Below are positions 5,117-5,516 of a stretch of 5,516 nt of DNA, piece after piece (position 1 is the first letter of the stretch; each line of letters opens with the position of its first letter). A program made the translations under genes and the position numbers. Origin of the DNA: Geodermatophilaceae bacterium (lineage in GTDB: Bacteria; Actinomycetota; Actinomycetes; Mycobacteriales; Geodermatophilaceae); contig JACCUM010000493.1 in assembly GCA_013811805.1 (NCBI GenBank), positions 1 through 5,516 of the forward strand. Direction: 5' to 3'. Below the pieces are notes generated by a model, which saw nothing but the letters and a program-made list of their open reading frames with translations, searched no databases and was not told the origin of the DNA.

Positions 5117-5516
5117 ATGGGTCGGGGAAAAGCCGATGCCGAAGCGAAACAGAAGTCGATCGAGGCTGCCCAACTCGAGTCAGCAGCCGTCGGCAAGGGC
5201 CGCCCCACGCCGAAGCGACGTGATGCGCAGGGACGGCGCTCCGGGCCTCCGCTTCCGCCGCCGACCACGAGAAAAGAGGCCTACCGTCGGACGCGGGAGA
5301 CCCAGGCCTCCAGTCGCAAGACCACCCGTGCAGCTGCCTCTTCCGGGGTGGAGGCGGCCCTGCCTCGGCGAGACCAGGGGCCGGCTCGGCGGTTGGTCCG
5401 CAACATCGTCGACTCGAGGCGCAACATCGGCAGCGTATTCCTGCTCATCGCAGCACTCGTCCTGGTCGGCTACTTCATCCCGGACACTCGAATTCGCAGC
5501 TACACCGTGCTTCTGT
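5087..5516 (+). CDS. DUF3043 family membrane protein, N-terminal part (cut by the window end)
   Basis: The frame opens at GTG 5087 and runs off the window after 143 codons. The N-terminal half is charged and probably disordered, with a Lys/Glu/Ala segment (about 14-34) and the DUF3043 hallmark GKGRPTPKRRD (36-46). A basic, Pro-rich stretch follows, then RRDQGPARRLVRNIVDSRRN (94-113), another conserved feature. A hydrophobic segment at about 115-131 is probably the first membrane helix, with the basic side before it expected in the cytoplasm; family members usually have two. The family is nearly confined to Actinobacteria (M. tuberculosis Rv2206 belongs here, from memory) and has no established function. 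The GTG at 5087 is favoured because of the -10-like TAGATT just upstream and the lack of any ribosome site; GTG 5102 and ATG 5117 are alternatives. It diverges from erpA across about 200 bp. Confidence 0.88.
   Translation, partial: MKLPTVKLPGMGRGKADAEAKQKSIEAAQLESAAVGKGRPTPKRRDAQGRRSGPPLPPPTTRKEAYRRTRETQASSRKTTRAAASSGVEAALPRRDQGPARRLVRNIVDSRRNIGSVFLLIAALVLVGYFIPDTRIRSYTVLL

Noticed and set aside
4879..5268. Minus-strand open frame (129 codons) across the erpA-DUF3043 gap
   Set aside because: It covers the divergent promoter region and is antisense to the DUF3043 N-terminus; only its last 20 codons matter, as a possible upstream ORF.

Overview
The window is GC-rich, with GC-biased third codon positions, GTG starts, short intergenic gaps and gene families typical of Actinomycetota. 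The LtsA/AsnB-type amidotransferase, the actinobacterial A-type Fe-S carrier ending in CACGDSFN and the DUF3043 membrane protein are all conserved chromosomal genes of that phylum. From memory, asnB, the Fe-S carrier and the DUF3043 gene lie in the same order in Mycobacterium tuberculosis (Rv2201, Rv2204c, Rv2206). I see no insertion sequence, phage gene, tRNA, rRNA or CRISPR array, so this looks like core chromosome with two accessory genes set into it.

Layout: 1-164 is an upstream region with a possible start of a divergent minus-strand gene (1-108) and a weak promoter-like element. 165-2069 (+) is a complete asnB/ltsA-type glutamine amidotransferase. 2051-3706 (-) is a soluble diguanylate cyclase with a helical, TPR-like N-terminal half and an intact GGDEF domain. 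Its 3' end overlaps asnB by 19 bp. 3707-3857 is a divergent promoter region. 3858-4493 (+) is a Bcp/PrxQ-like peroxiredoxin with a displaced CxxxxC site. 4514-4882 (-) is an ErpA/HesB-type iron-sulfur carrier, convergent with the peroxiredoxin and 20 bp away. 4883-5086 is a second divergent promoter region. 5087-5516 (+) is the first part of a DUF3043 membrane protein that runs off the window.

The genes alternate in strand (+,-,+,-,+), so each is probably its own transcription unit and the window is not an operon. The roles are separate: cell-wall precursor amidation or asparagine synthesis, c-di-GMP signalling, peroxide reduction and Fe-S cluster delivery. The only plausible functional neighbourhood is the peroxiredoxin beside the Fe-S carrier, since Fe-S clusters are peroxide-sensitive, but they are convergent and nothing shows co-regulation.

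I found no clear undescribed system. The points most worth checking are the two in-frame, well-spaced ribosome sites ahead of the Fe-S carrier, the peroxiredoxin whose usual cysteine position is Gln, the Thr/Gly pentapeptide insert in the diguanylate cyclase, and a likely leaderless DUF3043 gene whose first five codons are tandemly duplicated.
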